DNA of 64,000 nucleotides from CAWEHU01 sp963808965 (GTDB taxonomy: Bacteria > Pseudomonadota > Alphaproteobacteria > Acetobacterales > Acetobacteraceae), in contig CAWEHU010000028.1 in the NCBI GenBank assembly GCA_963808965.1, forward strand, positions 62,001 to 126,000, read 5' to 3'. Within the stretch, counting starts at the first letter, position 1, and each line of letters begins with the position of its first letter. The position numbers and the translations under genes were made by a program. Of this stretch, positions 55,263 through 63,162 are shown one piece after another. The notes under the pieces are model-generated. The model searched no databases, was not told the origin of the DNA, and worked only from the letters and a program-made list of their open reading frames with translations.

Positions 55263-55868
55263 GTGAGCGACGACACCACCACCGAAAAGCCGCGCGCCCA
55301 GCCAATGGCGATGCGGGCAGGCACGCGCCGGACGTCAACGCGAACGACGCGCGGCACGGGTACCCGCAAGACCGCTGCCCGGAAGACGACCCGCGGCGCG
55401 GCAAAGACCGCTACGCGGAAGGCCGCTCCGAAGCGGGGAGCGGCGGCGAAGAAGACCACGACGCGCAAGACCGCGGCGCGCGGTGCTTCCGCGCGGAGCA
55501 CTGGGACGCGCAAGACCGGCACGCGGTCGACGCGAGCCACCGGCACCCGTAAGACAGCCGCACGGAAGACCACCGCGCGGAAGACGACGGGGCGCAAGAC
55601 AACGGCGCGGAAGGCCGCGCCCGCACGGAAGACGACGGCTCGCAAGAGCGCCACGAGGGCGACCGGCACGGGGACCCGCAGAACCGCGGCGAAAAAGACC
55701 GGGACGACCCGCCGCACGGCTGCGAAGTCCGCAACTCGCGGCGCTCCGCGCAAGACGGGCACGAGAGGTACACGGACCGGCACGACTCGCCGCACACGCC
55801 GGACCGCCGAGCCGGAAGCGCCCGCGCCGGAGCCGATGGAAGAGACCTCCGCCGAGCAGATGGAATAA
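55263..55868 (+). CDS. histone H1-like Lys/Arg/Thr-rich DNA-binding protein
   Basis: 201 residues made almost entirely of short repeats such as TRKTAARKTT, ARKTTGRKTTARKAAP and GTGTRKT, plus an acidic tail (EPEAPAPEPMEETSAEQME). This is the eukaryote-H1-tail-like composition of bacterial histone-like proteins, which coat and compact DNA. There is no folded domain. The GTG start follows AGAAGGAG. The repetitive DNA makes several long shadow frames in other phases. It has its own terminator. Confidence 0.82.
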   Translation: MSDDTTTEKPRAQPMAMRAGTRRTSTRTTRGTGTRKTAARKTTRGAAKTATRKAAPKRGAAAKKTTTRKTAARGASARSTGTRKTGTRSTRATGTRKTAARKTTARKTTGRKTTARKAAPARKTTARKSATRATGTGTRRTAAKKTGTTRRTAAKSATRGAPRKTGTRGTRTGTTRRTRRTAEPEAPAPEPMEETSAEQME

Positions 55869-55876
55869 GACTCGCG

Positions 55877-55917
55877 CTGATCCGATGCCCGCGCGTCTGT
55901 CGCGTGCATCGGATCAG
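55877..55917. other. long perfect inverted repeat
   Basis: CTGATCCGATGC (55877-55888) and GCATCGGATCAG (55906-55917) form a perfect 12-bp stem with a 17-base GC-rich loop, 8 bases after the histone-like gene. There is no T-run, so it may protect the mRNA 3' end or bind a protein. Confidence 0.65.
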
Positions 55918-55940
55918 ATCAATGGGTCGGCCGGGAAAAC

Positions 55941-55961
55941 GGGCGCTGCGGCGCCCTTTTT
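55941..55961 (+). terminator. intrinsic terminator of the histone-like gene
   Basis: GGGCGC-TGCG-GCGCCC with TTTTT (55957-55961) and then CTTT. It ends the plus-strand transcript just before the convergent methyltransferase stop. Confidence 0.8.
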
Positions 55962-55963
55962 CT

Positions 55964-56827
55964 TTATCTGCTCCGGTGCGGGACGGCGAGCAGGTCGCGG
56001 TGGCCAATGCGAACGGTGAGGCGCGCGCGTGCGATTTGCCGTTCCCGCCGCGTGTGCCAGTCCTGAATTGTCGTCCTCCGTGCCGGCATCGCTGCGGATG
56101 CTGATGCTGCCGCTCCACTCGCCAGTTCCACCAGCATCCGCTGCGCACGGGCGGGAATGCGCCAGTCGGACGTCGCGACGCTGACCTCGAATCCTTGCTC
56201 GGCCAACCGCTGCGACACGATTTTGATCGCGCGCGTCCCGAGCGCCGGGCCGAATCCCTTGTCGCGAGTCTGGTCGCGGCGGAAACCGGCGGCAACGATC
56301 GGGTCGGCGCGGTCGCGCGGCAGCCACGCATCGCGACCGTCCGGGTTGAGGCACGCGAGGAACGGCGATCGAAGCTGGGACGCCAGATGCTCCAACCATG
56401 CGTGCGAGACCAGGTCGAGCAGCGCGCCGCACAGCACCGCATCCGCTTGCGCGAATGGCAGCCGGCTGCTCGCCTCGGCAAGATCCGCGACGATCCCTTC
56501 GACCCGCCAAGTCCCGCGCGGTGTATGGAGGAGCAAGGCCCGACTGGGCCACGTCACCGTCCAGCCCTGCGCTTCGCCCCACGTGGCGATTTTGCTGAAC
56601 GCTTCACCGAGCAGCGCATCCTCGGCGTCCACCAGCGTCCAGGCTTGGGAGCGGCCGATGACCGGCGCCAGAAAACGAAAAACACTGCCCGCGCCAGCAC
56701 CGAGATCAAGCAGGCGCGGTCGGGCCGGCAGCAGCGCGGCCAGCCGGTTCGCGAGCGTGCGGCTGATGGCCGCGTGATCGAACGGCTCGCGGAGCGCGAG
56801 CCATTCGGCGTCGAAAGCGTCGCTCAT
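55964..56827 (-). CDS. class I SAM-dependent methyltransferase (last gene of pterin-like cluster)
   Basis: 287 residues. RLLDLGAGAGSVFRFLAPVIG (~50-70) is the SAM-binding motif, with LVDAEDALL as the acidic second strand. The C-terminal ~70 residues contain RRTTIQDWHTRRERQIARAR. The substrate is unknown. ATG 56827 overlaps the glycosyltransferase stop (ATGA). It closes a five-gene, same-strand set with a RibD-type reductase, an alcohol dehydrogenase, a PTPS-like protein and a glycosyltransferase, so methylation of the same small molecule is inferred. Confidence 0.8.
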   Translation of the reverse strand: MSDAFDAEWLALREPFDHAAISRTLANRLAALLPARPRLLDLGAGAGSVFRFLAPVIGRSQAWTLVDAEDALLGEAFSKIATWGEAQGWTVTWPSRALLLHTPRGTWRVEGIVADLAEASSRLPFAQADAVLCGALLDLVSHAWLEHLASQLRSPFLACLNPDGRDAWLPRDRADPIVAAGFRRDQTRDKGFGPALGTRAIKIVSQRLAEQGFEVSVATSDWRIPARAQRMLVELASGAAASASAAMPARRTTIQDWHTRRERQIARARLTVRIGHRDLLAVPHRSR

Positions 56828-57897
56828 GATCGAGGCCCGTCGTCCTGCTCGGCGGCTTCGTCGCGAACAAGCGCCGTGACGAAGGCTTGCGCCTGCGTTT
56901 CCCAGGACGGCAGCTTGCGTCCGGCCTGCCACGCGGCTTCGGCCATCTCGCGCCGCAATGCCGGACTGAAGATCAGCCGGCGCATCGCTCTCGATAATCC
57001 TTCGTGATCGCCGGAAGGGCAGACTACGCCCGCTTCGATCGGCAGGAGGGACGCGGCGGCCCCGCCCGCAGTTACAGCGACCGGCAATCCCCGTTTAAGC
57101 GCTTCCGCCACAGCCATGCCGTAGCCTTCCCAATACGTCGCGAGCGCGAAGAGATCGGCCTCGCGCCAGAGCGCGTCCAATTCCGTGTCCGATGCCTCGC
57201 CCGCGAAACGCACCCGGTTGGCGATACCCAACTCCTCTGCCAAAGCGCCGAGCGACCGAGCATGGACGGGATCCCGCTCCGCGGAACCGGCGATGGTCAG
57301 CCGCCACTCCAAATCGAACAGCCGGGCCAGGGCGCGTAGCAGCACGTCGTGACCCTTGCGCGGTACGAGCGTTCCCACGGAGAGCACATGACAGCTGGAA
57401 CTTTCGGAACCGGTGCTCCTTGGTGCTTCGGCGGTTCCCGGCACGACCACCGTTATGCGCTCCGGTTGCACCCCGAAATCCGCGGCGAGCCGTTCCGCGG
57501 TCGGCTCGCTGGTCACGATGACGCGCGCGAGCAGCGGCATGAGGCGTCTCTCAGCTTCGCGCAACGCGAGTCGGTCCTGCTCGGAGTGGCCCGTCTCCAG
57601 CGCCGTCGGATGGTGAATCAGTCCGACCGTGCCGCGAGAAGCAAGCTCATGGGCGAGATCCGTGAACGCGGGCAGCGCAAGTCCGTCGATGATCGGGCGC
57701 GTATCGGCCGCCAGGGCGCGCCACGCCTGGAGCGCAGCATCACGCGCCGCATCGTCGGTCAGCGGATAGGCTCCGGAAAGCTCAGCGACCTCGACCACGT
57801 GCCCGGCCGCGCGCAGCCCTTCGAGCATGCGACGATCGTAGATGTAGCCACCCGAGAGCGTGTCGAACGGAGCCGGGACGATCAGCGACAGATGCAT
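56824..57897 (-). CDS. GT4-family glycosyltransferase
   Basis: 357 residues. The N-terminal domain starts LSLIVPAPFDTLSGGYIYDRRMLEGLRAAGHVVEV (core DTLSGGYIYDRR). The C-terminal GT-B domain has VLSVGTLVPRKGHDVLLRAL, RLTIAGSAERDP and ATYWEGYGMAVAEALKRGLPV, with the E-x7-E motif for the sugar nucleotide. It transfers a sugar in the cytoplasm. It is coupled to the PTPS-like gene by TGATG and to the methyltransferase by ATGA. A lone GT4 inside a pterin-type set points to a small glycoside rather than a polysaccharide. Confidence 0.87.
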   Translation of the reverse strand: MHLSLIVPAPFDTLSGGYIYDRRMLEGLRAAGHVVEVAELSGAYPLTDDAARDAALQAWRALAADTRPIIDGLALPAFTDLAHELASRGTVGLIHHPTALETGHSEQDRLALREAERRLMPLLARVIVTSEPTAERLAADFGVQPERITVVVPGTAEAPRSTGSESSSCHVLSVGTLVPRKGHDVLLRALARLFDLEWRLTIAGSAERDPVHARSLGALAEELGIANRVRFAGEASDTELDALWREADLFALATYWEGYGMAVAEALKRGLPVAVTAGGAAASLLPIEAGVVCPSGDHEGLSRAMRRLIFSPALRREMAEAAWQAGRKLPSWETQAQAFVTALVRDEAAEQDDGPRS

Positions 57898-58298
57898 CAG
57901 CTGATCGGACCCTCGAACGCGCCCCAGGCGATCGGGCTTTCCCGCAGCAGCACCTTGAGGCCCGACAGGGTGCGGCCGGCTGCTCCCAGACGGCCTTCGC
58001 GGCACGATGCAGCCAGCAGGCCGTGGATATGAAAGGCCATGTACTCCGTCGTGGTGTTCCGGCCGGCAAGCGCCGCGTTCTCGTCGAGATTGCTGTAATC
58101 GCAGCTTTCGAGCACGCGGCGCAGCTCGGTCCGCGCCAGGCCGATGTCGATGAGGAGTTGGAGCCGGTCTAATTGCGTGGCGCGGAACTCGGCCTCGATC
58201 GCGTACGTGGCGCCGTGCAAGCGTTGCGCGGGACCGAATTCGCTTCCCTGGAAGCTGTGCGCGACCATGATGTGATCGCAGACGGTCAGGCTGAACAT
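57897..58298 (-). CDS. 6-pyruvoyl-tetrahydropterin synthase/QueD-like protein with altered zinc site
   Basis: 133 residues, the size of PTPS/QueD. The first zinc His is in MVAHSF (H14) and the second in RLHGATY (H28). The third, normally the second His of HGH, is Ala30, and no catalytic Cys lies between them. LLIDIGLARTELRRVL and LDENAALAGRNTTTEYMAF follow the family pattern, with the Asp and Glu retained. It probably binds a pterin-like or other purine-derived substrate but not by the standard mechanism. ATG 58313 is an alternative start. Confidence 0.78.
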   Translation of the reverse strand: MFSLTVCDHIMVAHSFQGSEFGPAQRLHGATYAIEAEFRATQLDRLQLLIDIGLARTELRRVLESCDYSNLDENAALAGRNTTTEYMAFHIHGLLAASCREGRLGAAGRTLSGLKVLLRESPIAWGAFEGPIS

Positions 58299-58299
58299 T

Positions 58300-59254
58300 T
58301 CACTCGTCCCCATAGGTGATCACCTGACAAAGCCCGCCGGTCGCGAGGATGCGCGGCATTCGCTCGGGCATTTCGCCGAACGGCATCGCCGGTTCAAGCA
58401 GCGCGTCGTAACGGGGATCCGCGAGCAGGGCGAGCGCGGTCGCCAGCCGCTCCGGATGGCTCCGCCTTCCGCGCATCGCCGGCGCGATCGCGCCTACTTG
58501 CGTCGCGATCAACCGGAGCCGCCGCGAATGAAACGCCTCCCCGAGCGGCACAGCGGCATTCTGGTTCCCATACCAGCTCGCCTCGACAATGCGCGCTTCG
58601 AATGCGGCGCAGGCAAGAGCGAGCCGCAGCCCCGCCTCGCTCGCCGAAGCGTGGACGATCAGTTCTTGCTCCCGGGGCGCATCGGCGGGCAGCGTGAAGC
58701 GGCAACCGAACGCTTCCGCGAGCGTCGCGCGTTCCGGCCGGAGATCGACGACAGTCACACGGGCGGCGGGAATGCGCGCGAGCAGCGATGCCGCCAGCAG
58801 CCCGAGCACGCCCGCGCCGATCACCAGCATCCGCTCCGCGGCGAGCGGCGCTGCGTCCCAGATCAGGTTCAGCGCCGTCTCCATATTCGCGGCCAGGACC
58901 GCGCGCCCGGTCGGCACATCCGCCGGAACGGGAATGCACATCGCAGCGGGTGCGATGAACCGGTCCTGGTGAGGGTGCAGCACGAAAACGCGCTGCCCGT
59001 CGGGCGTGACCCCAACGGCGCTGTAGCCGTATTTCACCGGAAACGGAAACGCACCGTCCATGAGCGGCGCTCGCATAGCCTCGGTACTGGCTCGCCGGTA
59101 CGCGGCCCGCGAACACGAGCGCCTCGGTCCCTCGCGAGATACCGCTGGCGAGCGTATGTATAAGCATCTGATCCGGGCGCGGGACGGGCAGGATTTCGTG
59201 ACGGATCTCGCCCCGGCCCGGCGCGACGATCCAGAAAGCGCGGGCGCCGATCAC
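58300..59254 (-). pseudogene. zinc-binding alcohol dehydrogenase-like oxidoreductase, one frameshift
   Basis: After removing one C near 59084 (CCAGTACCGAGG, restoring PASQY-EAMRAPLMDG) it is 317 residues. It is a medium-chain dehydrogenase: the N-part is IRHEILPVPRPDQMLIHTLASGISRGTEAL (in part), the NAD motif is MLVIGAGVLGLLAASLLA, and KYGYSAVG sits at the active-site edge. The GTG start at 59254 overlaps the RibD stop (GTGA). The usual catalytic-zinc Cys is replaced in GISRGTE, so hydride transfer may not use zinc. It is part of the five-gene set. Confidence 0.8.
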
Positions 59255-60012
59255 CGGCAGACCGCGGGACGGGCGCGCTGGAGCGGGATGTCCAGCAGCA
59301 CGTCGTCGCCTAGCCGGTGTACCGTCCAAGTGCAGCGCAATCCATCGGACGGCGTGCTTGCCTCCGGGAGCGTGAACGCGGGAATGCCGGAGCCCAGCAA
59401 CAGGGGCGCGACCGTCACATGCAGCCGGTCGAGTGCTCCGGCTGCGAGAAACCGCGAGATCGTGATACCGCCGCCCTCGACCACGATTCGCCGAAGTCCT
59501 CGCTGCGCGAGCCCGGCGAGGAGCCGGGCGATATCGAGTCCGCCGCCCGCGCGAGGCAAGCGCAGAACCGGGGCCGCGCCGTGCCGGTCCGGACCCGGCG
59601 CGTCCTCGGCGCAGAACAGCAGCGTTTCCGGCCCGTCCTGGAAAACGCGGTAGCGATCATCGAGCTTGCGGTTCGTGTCGACCACGACACGCACCGGCGA
59701 TGGGCCTTCGACCTCGCGGGTCGTGAGCTGCGGATTGTCCGCCCGTATGGTGCCTGCGCCGATGACGATCGCGTCGCATAGCGCACGCAGACGGTGCATG
59801 TGTACGATGTCCTCGTGGCCGCTGATCCACTGGGAGGCGCCCGAAAAGGTCGCGATCCGGCCATCGAGAGATTGGGCGATGCGCGCCAGCACGAAGCAGG
59901 CGCCGGATTCGGACGGAGCGGCGATAAGCGGGCCGTAGAGCGTGGACAACCCCGAATCCACGGGTTGGCGGTCCAGCAGGCGGCGCCAGATTTCCGGAGT
60001 CAGCGCGGACAT
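59251..60012 (-). CDS. RibD-type (5-amino-6-ribosylaminouracil reductase-like) protein
   Basis: 253 residues. ACFVLARIAQSLDGRIA, GHEDIVHMHRLRALCDAIVIGAGTIRADNPQLT (core IGAGTIRADNPQLT), PVRVVVDTNRKL and IVVEGGGITISRFL match the C-terminal reductase domain of RibD. The N-terminal deaminase is absent. It probably reduces a ribosyl-type pyrimidine/pteridine precursor with NADPH. It is the first gene of the cluster and lies 49 bases downstream of the flgN-like gene. Confidence 0.85.
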   Translation of the reverse strand: MSALTPEIWRRLLDRQPVDSGLSTLYGPLIAAPSESGACFVLARIAQSLDGRIATFSGASQWISGHEDIVHMHRLRALCDAIVIGAGTIRADNPQLTTREVEGPSPVRVVVDTNRKLDDRYRVFQDGPETLLFCAEDAPGPDRHGAAPVLRLPRAGGGLDIARLLAGLAQRGLRRIVVEGGGITISRFLAAGALDRLHVTVAPLLLGSGIPAFTLPEASTPSDGLRCTWTVHRLGDDVLLDIPLQRARPAVCR

Positions 60013-60061
60013 CTGTCCGGCAGTATCACGCTGCCGCCCTCTCCGGGAGGGGCGGGCGGCT

Positions 60062-60472
60062 TCAGGCTCTTGCGGAAAGCGCGATCGCCGGCTGACGTCC
60101 CCCTCCAGCCAGCCCTCCATCGGCGCCGTAGCGCGTCGCGTTCTGGGGCGGGGAGGGCGGGAGCGCACGCGCCACCAGCCCGATGACGCGGCCCTGCACG
60201 GCGATCGCGTGCTCGAGCAGCCGCCGATTCTCCTGCGCCAGATCCCGGAGCCGGGCCGCGAGCTGTTCGGCGGCGCTCCGCTGGTCGGCCGCGAGCGCGC
60301 CCGTCGCACCCGCCGCCGCGATGGCCTGCGCCGCGAGGAACGCTTCGACGGCGCGCGCTTTCGCATCCACGATTCCTGCCGCGCGCGGCAGATCCAGCGC
60401 GGCTAGCGCGCTATTTTCTGACGCAAGCGCATCCGCGAGCTGCACGGCGGCGGCGATCAGTTCTGGCGTCAT
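60062..60472 (-). CDS. FlgN-like flagellar protein
   Basis: 136 residues, mostly helical and Ala/Leu-rich: LIAAAVQLADALASENSALAALDL, AEQLAARLRDLAQENRRLLEHAIAVQGRVIGLVARAL (core LRDLAQENRRLLEHAI), and a disordered Gly-rich end. The placement directly after flgI and the FlgJ-type gene, with an ATGA overlap, and the coiled-coil nature fit the export chaperone FlgN. The sequence identity to FlgN is weak, so the call rests mainly on context. Confidence 0.65.
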   Translation of the reverse strand: MTPELIAAAVQLADALASENSALAALDLPRAAGIVDAKARAVEAFLAAQAIAAAGATGALAADQRSAAEQLAARLRDLAQENRRLLEHAIAVQGRVIGLVARALPPSPPQNATRYGADGGLAGGGRQPAIALSARA

Positions 60473-60804
60473 GGCGTTTTCTCCACGTCCCGCCCGGCTT
60501 CGAGCCGAGCCTCCTGCGTGCGCAGCATCTGCGCGAGTACCGTTCCGGCCAAACCGAGGCCGCCGTGCCCGGCGATGTGCTTCGCGAGCTCGCTCACCAG
60601 CATCGGCTTGAACGCCTCCTCGCCGTCGCCGCCCCCGAACCCCGAGTGTGCGGTATCGACCGTATCGAACATCGGCGCCAGCATCTGTCCCAGCGCCATA
60701 GCCTCGAAATCCTGAGCGGCCTTCACGGCCTTCGCGACCTGCTCGGGGGGCAGGCTGGTCGCGGGGATGGCAGGCGTGGCCGGGAGGATGCGCCCGGTCA
60801 TCAT
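60469..60804 (-). CDS. flgJ: rod-binding protein (FlgJ N-terminal domain)
   Basis: 111 residues. VAKAVKAAQDFEAMALGQMLAPMFDTVDTAHSGFGGGDGEEAFKPMLVSELAKHIAGHGGLGLA (read as DFEAMALGQML, GFGGGDGEEAFKPML, GGLGLA) is the rod-binding domain of FlgJ. The muramidase half is absent, as in other alphaproteobacteria. It helps build the flagellar rod. The start overlaps the flgI stop (ATGA). Confidence 0.9.
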   Translation of the reverse strand: MMTGRILPATPAIPATSLPPEQVAKAVKAAQDFEAMALGQMLAPMFDTVDTAHSGFGGGDGEEAFKPMLVSELAKHIAGHGGLGLAGTVLAQMLRTQEARLEAGRDVEKTP

Positions 60805-61895
60805 CGCACCTGCAAATCGGCCTGAAGCGCGCCCGCCGCCTTGATCGCCTGGAGGATGCTGATGAGGTCGCGCGGACCGACCCCGAGCGCGTTCAAGCTT
60901 GCCACCAAGTCTCGCAGCGTCACGCTGCCATGCAGGATGCCGAGCTTGCGGTCGTGCTGGTCGTCCACTTGCACCTCGGTCCGAGGCACGACGGTCGTGA
61001 CGCCGTTCGACAGCGGGCCGGGCTGGCTCACCTGCGGTGTCTCGGTCACGCGAATGGTCAGATTGCCCTGGGCGATGGCGACGGTGCTGATCCGGACATT
61101 CGCGCCCATGACGATGGTGCCGCTTGCCTCGTCGATCACCACGACGGCGGCATTATCCGGCTCGACGCGCAGATCCTCGATGCGGGCGAGAATGTCGATC
61201 GGGTCGCGCCCGTTCATGTCGAGGGCCACCGTGCGCGGGTCCGTCGCGCGAGCGGCCGAGCCGCCGACCGCGCGATTGATCGCGTCGGCTATCCGGCGTG
61301 CGGTGGTCAGGTCCGGATTGCGCAGTCCGAGCCGAAGGCCGTGGCTCCGGTCGAGCTTGAAGGTCACTTCGCGCTCCACCGTGGCCCCGTTGGCGATGCG
61401 TCCGGCCGTCGGGACCCCGCGCGTGACCGAGGTGGCCGCACCTCGCGCGGCGATCGCCCCCGTCGCGAGCGCGCCCTGGGCGACTCCGTAGACCTCCCCG
61501 TCCGCACCCAGCAACGGCGTGACGAGCAGCGTTCCGCCCGTAAGATTGCTCGCATCACCAAGCGCGGAGACGGCGACGTCGATGCGACTGCCGCTCCGGG
61601 CGAACGCCGGCAGGTCGGCCGTGACCATGACCGCCGCCACGTTCTTGGTCTGGAGCTTGGTTTCCTGATCGCGCGTGTTCACGCCGAGCCGCTCGAGCAT
61701 TCCGATCAGCGATTGCCGGGTGAAGACCGCGTTGTCCAGCTTGTCCCCGGTTCCGTTCAAGCCGACCACTAGGCCGTAGCCCACGAGCTGGTTCGCCCGG
61801 ATGCCCTCGACATCCGCGATGTCTTTGATTCGCACCTGCGCCGCTGCGGGGTGAGCCAATATCAGCGCGAACAGCAGGAGGACCAGGCGCGGCAT
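60801..61895 (-). CDS. flgI: flagellar P-ring protein FlgI
   Basis: 364 residues. Signal peptide 1-19 (LVLLLFALILAHPAAA). The mature part starts VRIKDIADVEGIRANQLVGYGLVVGLNGTGD (core ANQLVGYGLVVGLNGTGD). NVAAVMVTADLPAF, LLVTPLLGADGEVYGVAQG and LGVGPRDLISILQAIKAAGAL follow. It forms the periplasmic P ring around the flagellar rod. A sigma-54 promoter lies ~65 bases upstream. It is the first gene of a coupled three-gene operon, divergent from fliX. Confidence 0.96.
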   Translation of the reverse strand: MPRLVLLLFALILAHPAAAQVRIKDIADVEGIRANQLVGYGLVVGLNGTGDKLDNAVFTRQSLIGMLERLGVNTRDQETKLQTKNVAAVMVTADLPAFARSGSRIDVAVSALGDASNLTGGTLLVTPLLGADGEVYGVAQGALATGAIAARGAATSVTRGVPTAGRIANGATVEREVTFKLDRSHGLRLGLRNPDLTTARRIADAINRAVGGSAARATDPRTVALDMNGRDPIDILARIEDLRVEPDNAAVVVIDEASGTIVMGANVRISTVAIAQGNLTIRVTETPQVSQPGPLSNGVTTVVPRTEVQVDDQHDRKLGILHGSVTLRDLVASLNALGVGPRDLISILQAIKAAGALQADLQVR

Positions 61896-61958
61896 GGGCG
61901 GGCATGTTCCGAAGTAGCGAAGCCGTTAAGGAATTGCGGTCACTGTGGGTGTGGAAGG

Positions 61959-61974
61959 GCAAGCGCCGTGCCAG
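61959..61974 (-). promoter_or_regulatory. sigma-54 promoter for flgI-flgJ-flgN
   Basis: On the minus strand CTGGCACGGCGCTTGC carries the -24 TGGCAC and -12 TTGC elements with exact N5 spacing, an essentially perfect match to the sigma-54 consensus. Transcription would start near 61947, ~50 bases before the flgI ATG. Sigma-54 control of this flagellar class is known in Caulobacter and relatives. Confidence 0.8.
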
Positions 61975-62067
61975 GGCAGGAAGCGGGATTTTCCCGGCGT
62001 TTGTGTCTGACGGAGATCGGCAAGAATTGCCGGGCGGCAGACCGAAGCGGCAGAAGGAGCCGGGTTG

Positions 62068-62478
62068 ATGTCCACGATCGAGGGGCTTGGCGCTCCAGGC
62101 CCCATCCGGAATGCGCGCACCGCTAGCGGGGGGAAAGCCGGCAGCTTCTCCGTTCCCGCGGATGTGCCGGGATCGGCGGCTAGCGGAAGCGGGGTGACGC
62201 CAGCCTCCGCATCGGCGCTCGGCTGCCTAATCGCGCTCCAGGAGCCCGGGGGCGAGACGGTGCAGGATCGGGCGGCCCGACGCCGCGGGCGGGATGTTCT
62301 GCAGGCGCTCGCCGACCTACAGCGCGCCATGTTGGCGGACACGGATGCGCCCGATTCGTTGCGAAGTCTTACTGCGGCGATCACCGACTTGCCCCAGCCC
62401 ACCGATCCGCGCCTTGGCGGCGTGTTGCAGGCAATCGTGCTCCGCGCGCGGGTGGAACTGGCCAGACGCGGCCTGTGA
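62068..62478 (+). CDS. fliX: flagellar assembly regulator FliX
   Basis: 136 residues. MSTIEGLGAPGPIRNARTA is the typical front, and a disordered Ala/Gly/Ser linker follows. The C-terminal helical part is RGRDVLQALADLQRAMLADT...LRSLTAAITDLPQPTDPRL...AIVLRARVELARRGL. FliX controls the sigma-54 activator FlbD in Caulobacter and couples class II assembly to later genes. It is divergent from flgI as in Caulobacter. AGGAGCCGGG precedes the start; a TTG just before the ATG is also possible. Confidence 0.85.
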   Translation: MSTIEGLGAPGPIRNARTASGGKAGSFSVPADVPGSAASGSGVTPASASALGCLIALQEPGGETVQDRAARRRGRDVLQALADLQRAMLADTDAPDSLRSLTAAITDLPQPTDPRLGGVLQAIVLRARVELARRGL

Positions 62479-62647
62479 GTGCGGACTCTGCCGCCAAGTC
62501 CTTGAAAGCTGTGCTGTTCGGCCTTGGCTCGGATCGGAGGCACGGTTATAAGCCCGCGCGGATACGTCCCGAGACAGGCCAGGGGGCTCCGAAGCCTCGG
62601 CGCGTCAACGGAAGGCTTCGGACAAGAAACGAGCAGGACCCGCACGC

Positions 62648-63064
62648 ATGATGGTCACCTTGCCGCCCGATTACCGTCCCTCGGATGCCGAGGACTTCAT
62701 AAATCCGGTGCAGATCGAGTATTTCCGCCAGAAGCTTTTGCGCTGGAGGACTGATCTGCTGAAGGACGCCGACGGCACACTGGCCAGCCTGTCGGAAGGC
62801 GGGATCCATGAGGCCGACATCACCGACCGCGCCAGCGTCGAGACCGACAGGGCGCTAGAGCTGCGTACGCGCGACCGGGCCCGCAAGCTGATCGCGAAGA
62901 TCGACCAGGCGCTGATGCGGATCGAGACCGGGACTTATGGTTTCTGTGAAGAAACTGGGGAGCCGATCGGATTGCGGCGTCTGGAAGCGCGGCCGATCGC
63001 GACACTCTCGATCGAGGCGCAGGAACGGCACGAGCGGATGGAGCGCGTCCACCGGGACGACTGA
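62648..63064 (+). CDS. dksA: DksA/TraR-family RNA polymerase-binding protein
   Basis: 138 residues. IEYFRQKLLRWRTDLLKDAD is the coiled-coil start, with DRASVETDRALELRTRDRARKL at its tip side. KIDQALMRIETGTYGFCEETGEPIGLRRLEARPIATLS is the C-terminal finger. Only one Cys remains of the four that bind zinc in E. coli DksA; one-Cys forms are usual in alphaproteobacteria. It modifies RNA polymerase in the stringent response. ATG 62648 and 62651 are both possible. Confidence 0.93.
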   Translation: MMVTLPPDYRPSDAEDFINPVQIEYFRQKLLRWRTDLLKDADGTLASLSEGGIHEADITDRASVETDRALELRTRDRARKLIAKIDQALMRIETGTYGFCEETGEPIGLRRLEARPIATLSIEAQERHERMERVHRDD

Positions 63065-63162
63065 GCGGCGGCTAGCCGCGCCTCCAGCAAGGACCTTTAT
63101 AGCCGCGACCTCTCCGTCTAGTCTGTTTCGGACCCAAATGGGGCACAGGGGGGAAGCGAATC

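Noticed and set aside
54898..55266. 122-residue open frame upstream of the histone-like gene
   Set aside because: Arg/Ser-rich, no ribosome site, no family features; treated as leader or intergenic DNA.
55263..55868. Regular short repeats that might suggest a CRISPR array
   Set aside because: Repeats are codon-phased and encode (A/T)RKT units in one frame; spacing and sequence are not those of repeat-spacer arrays.
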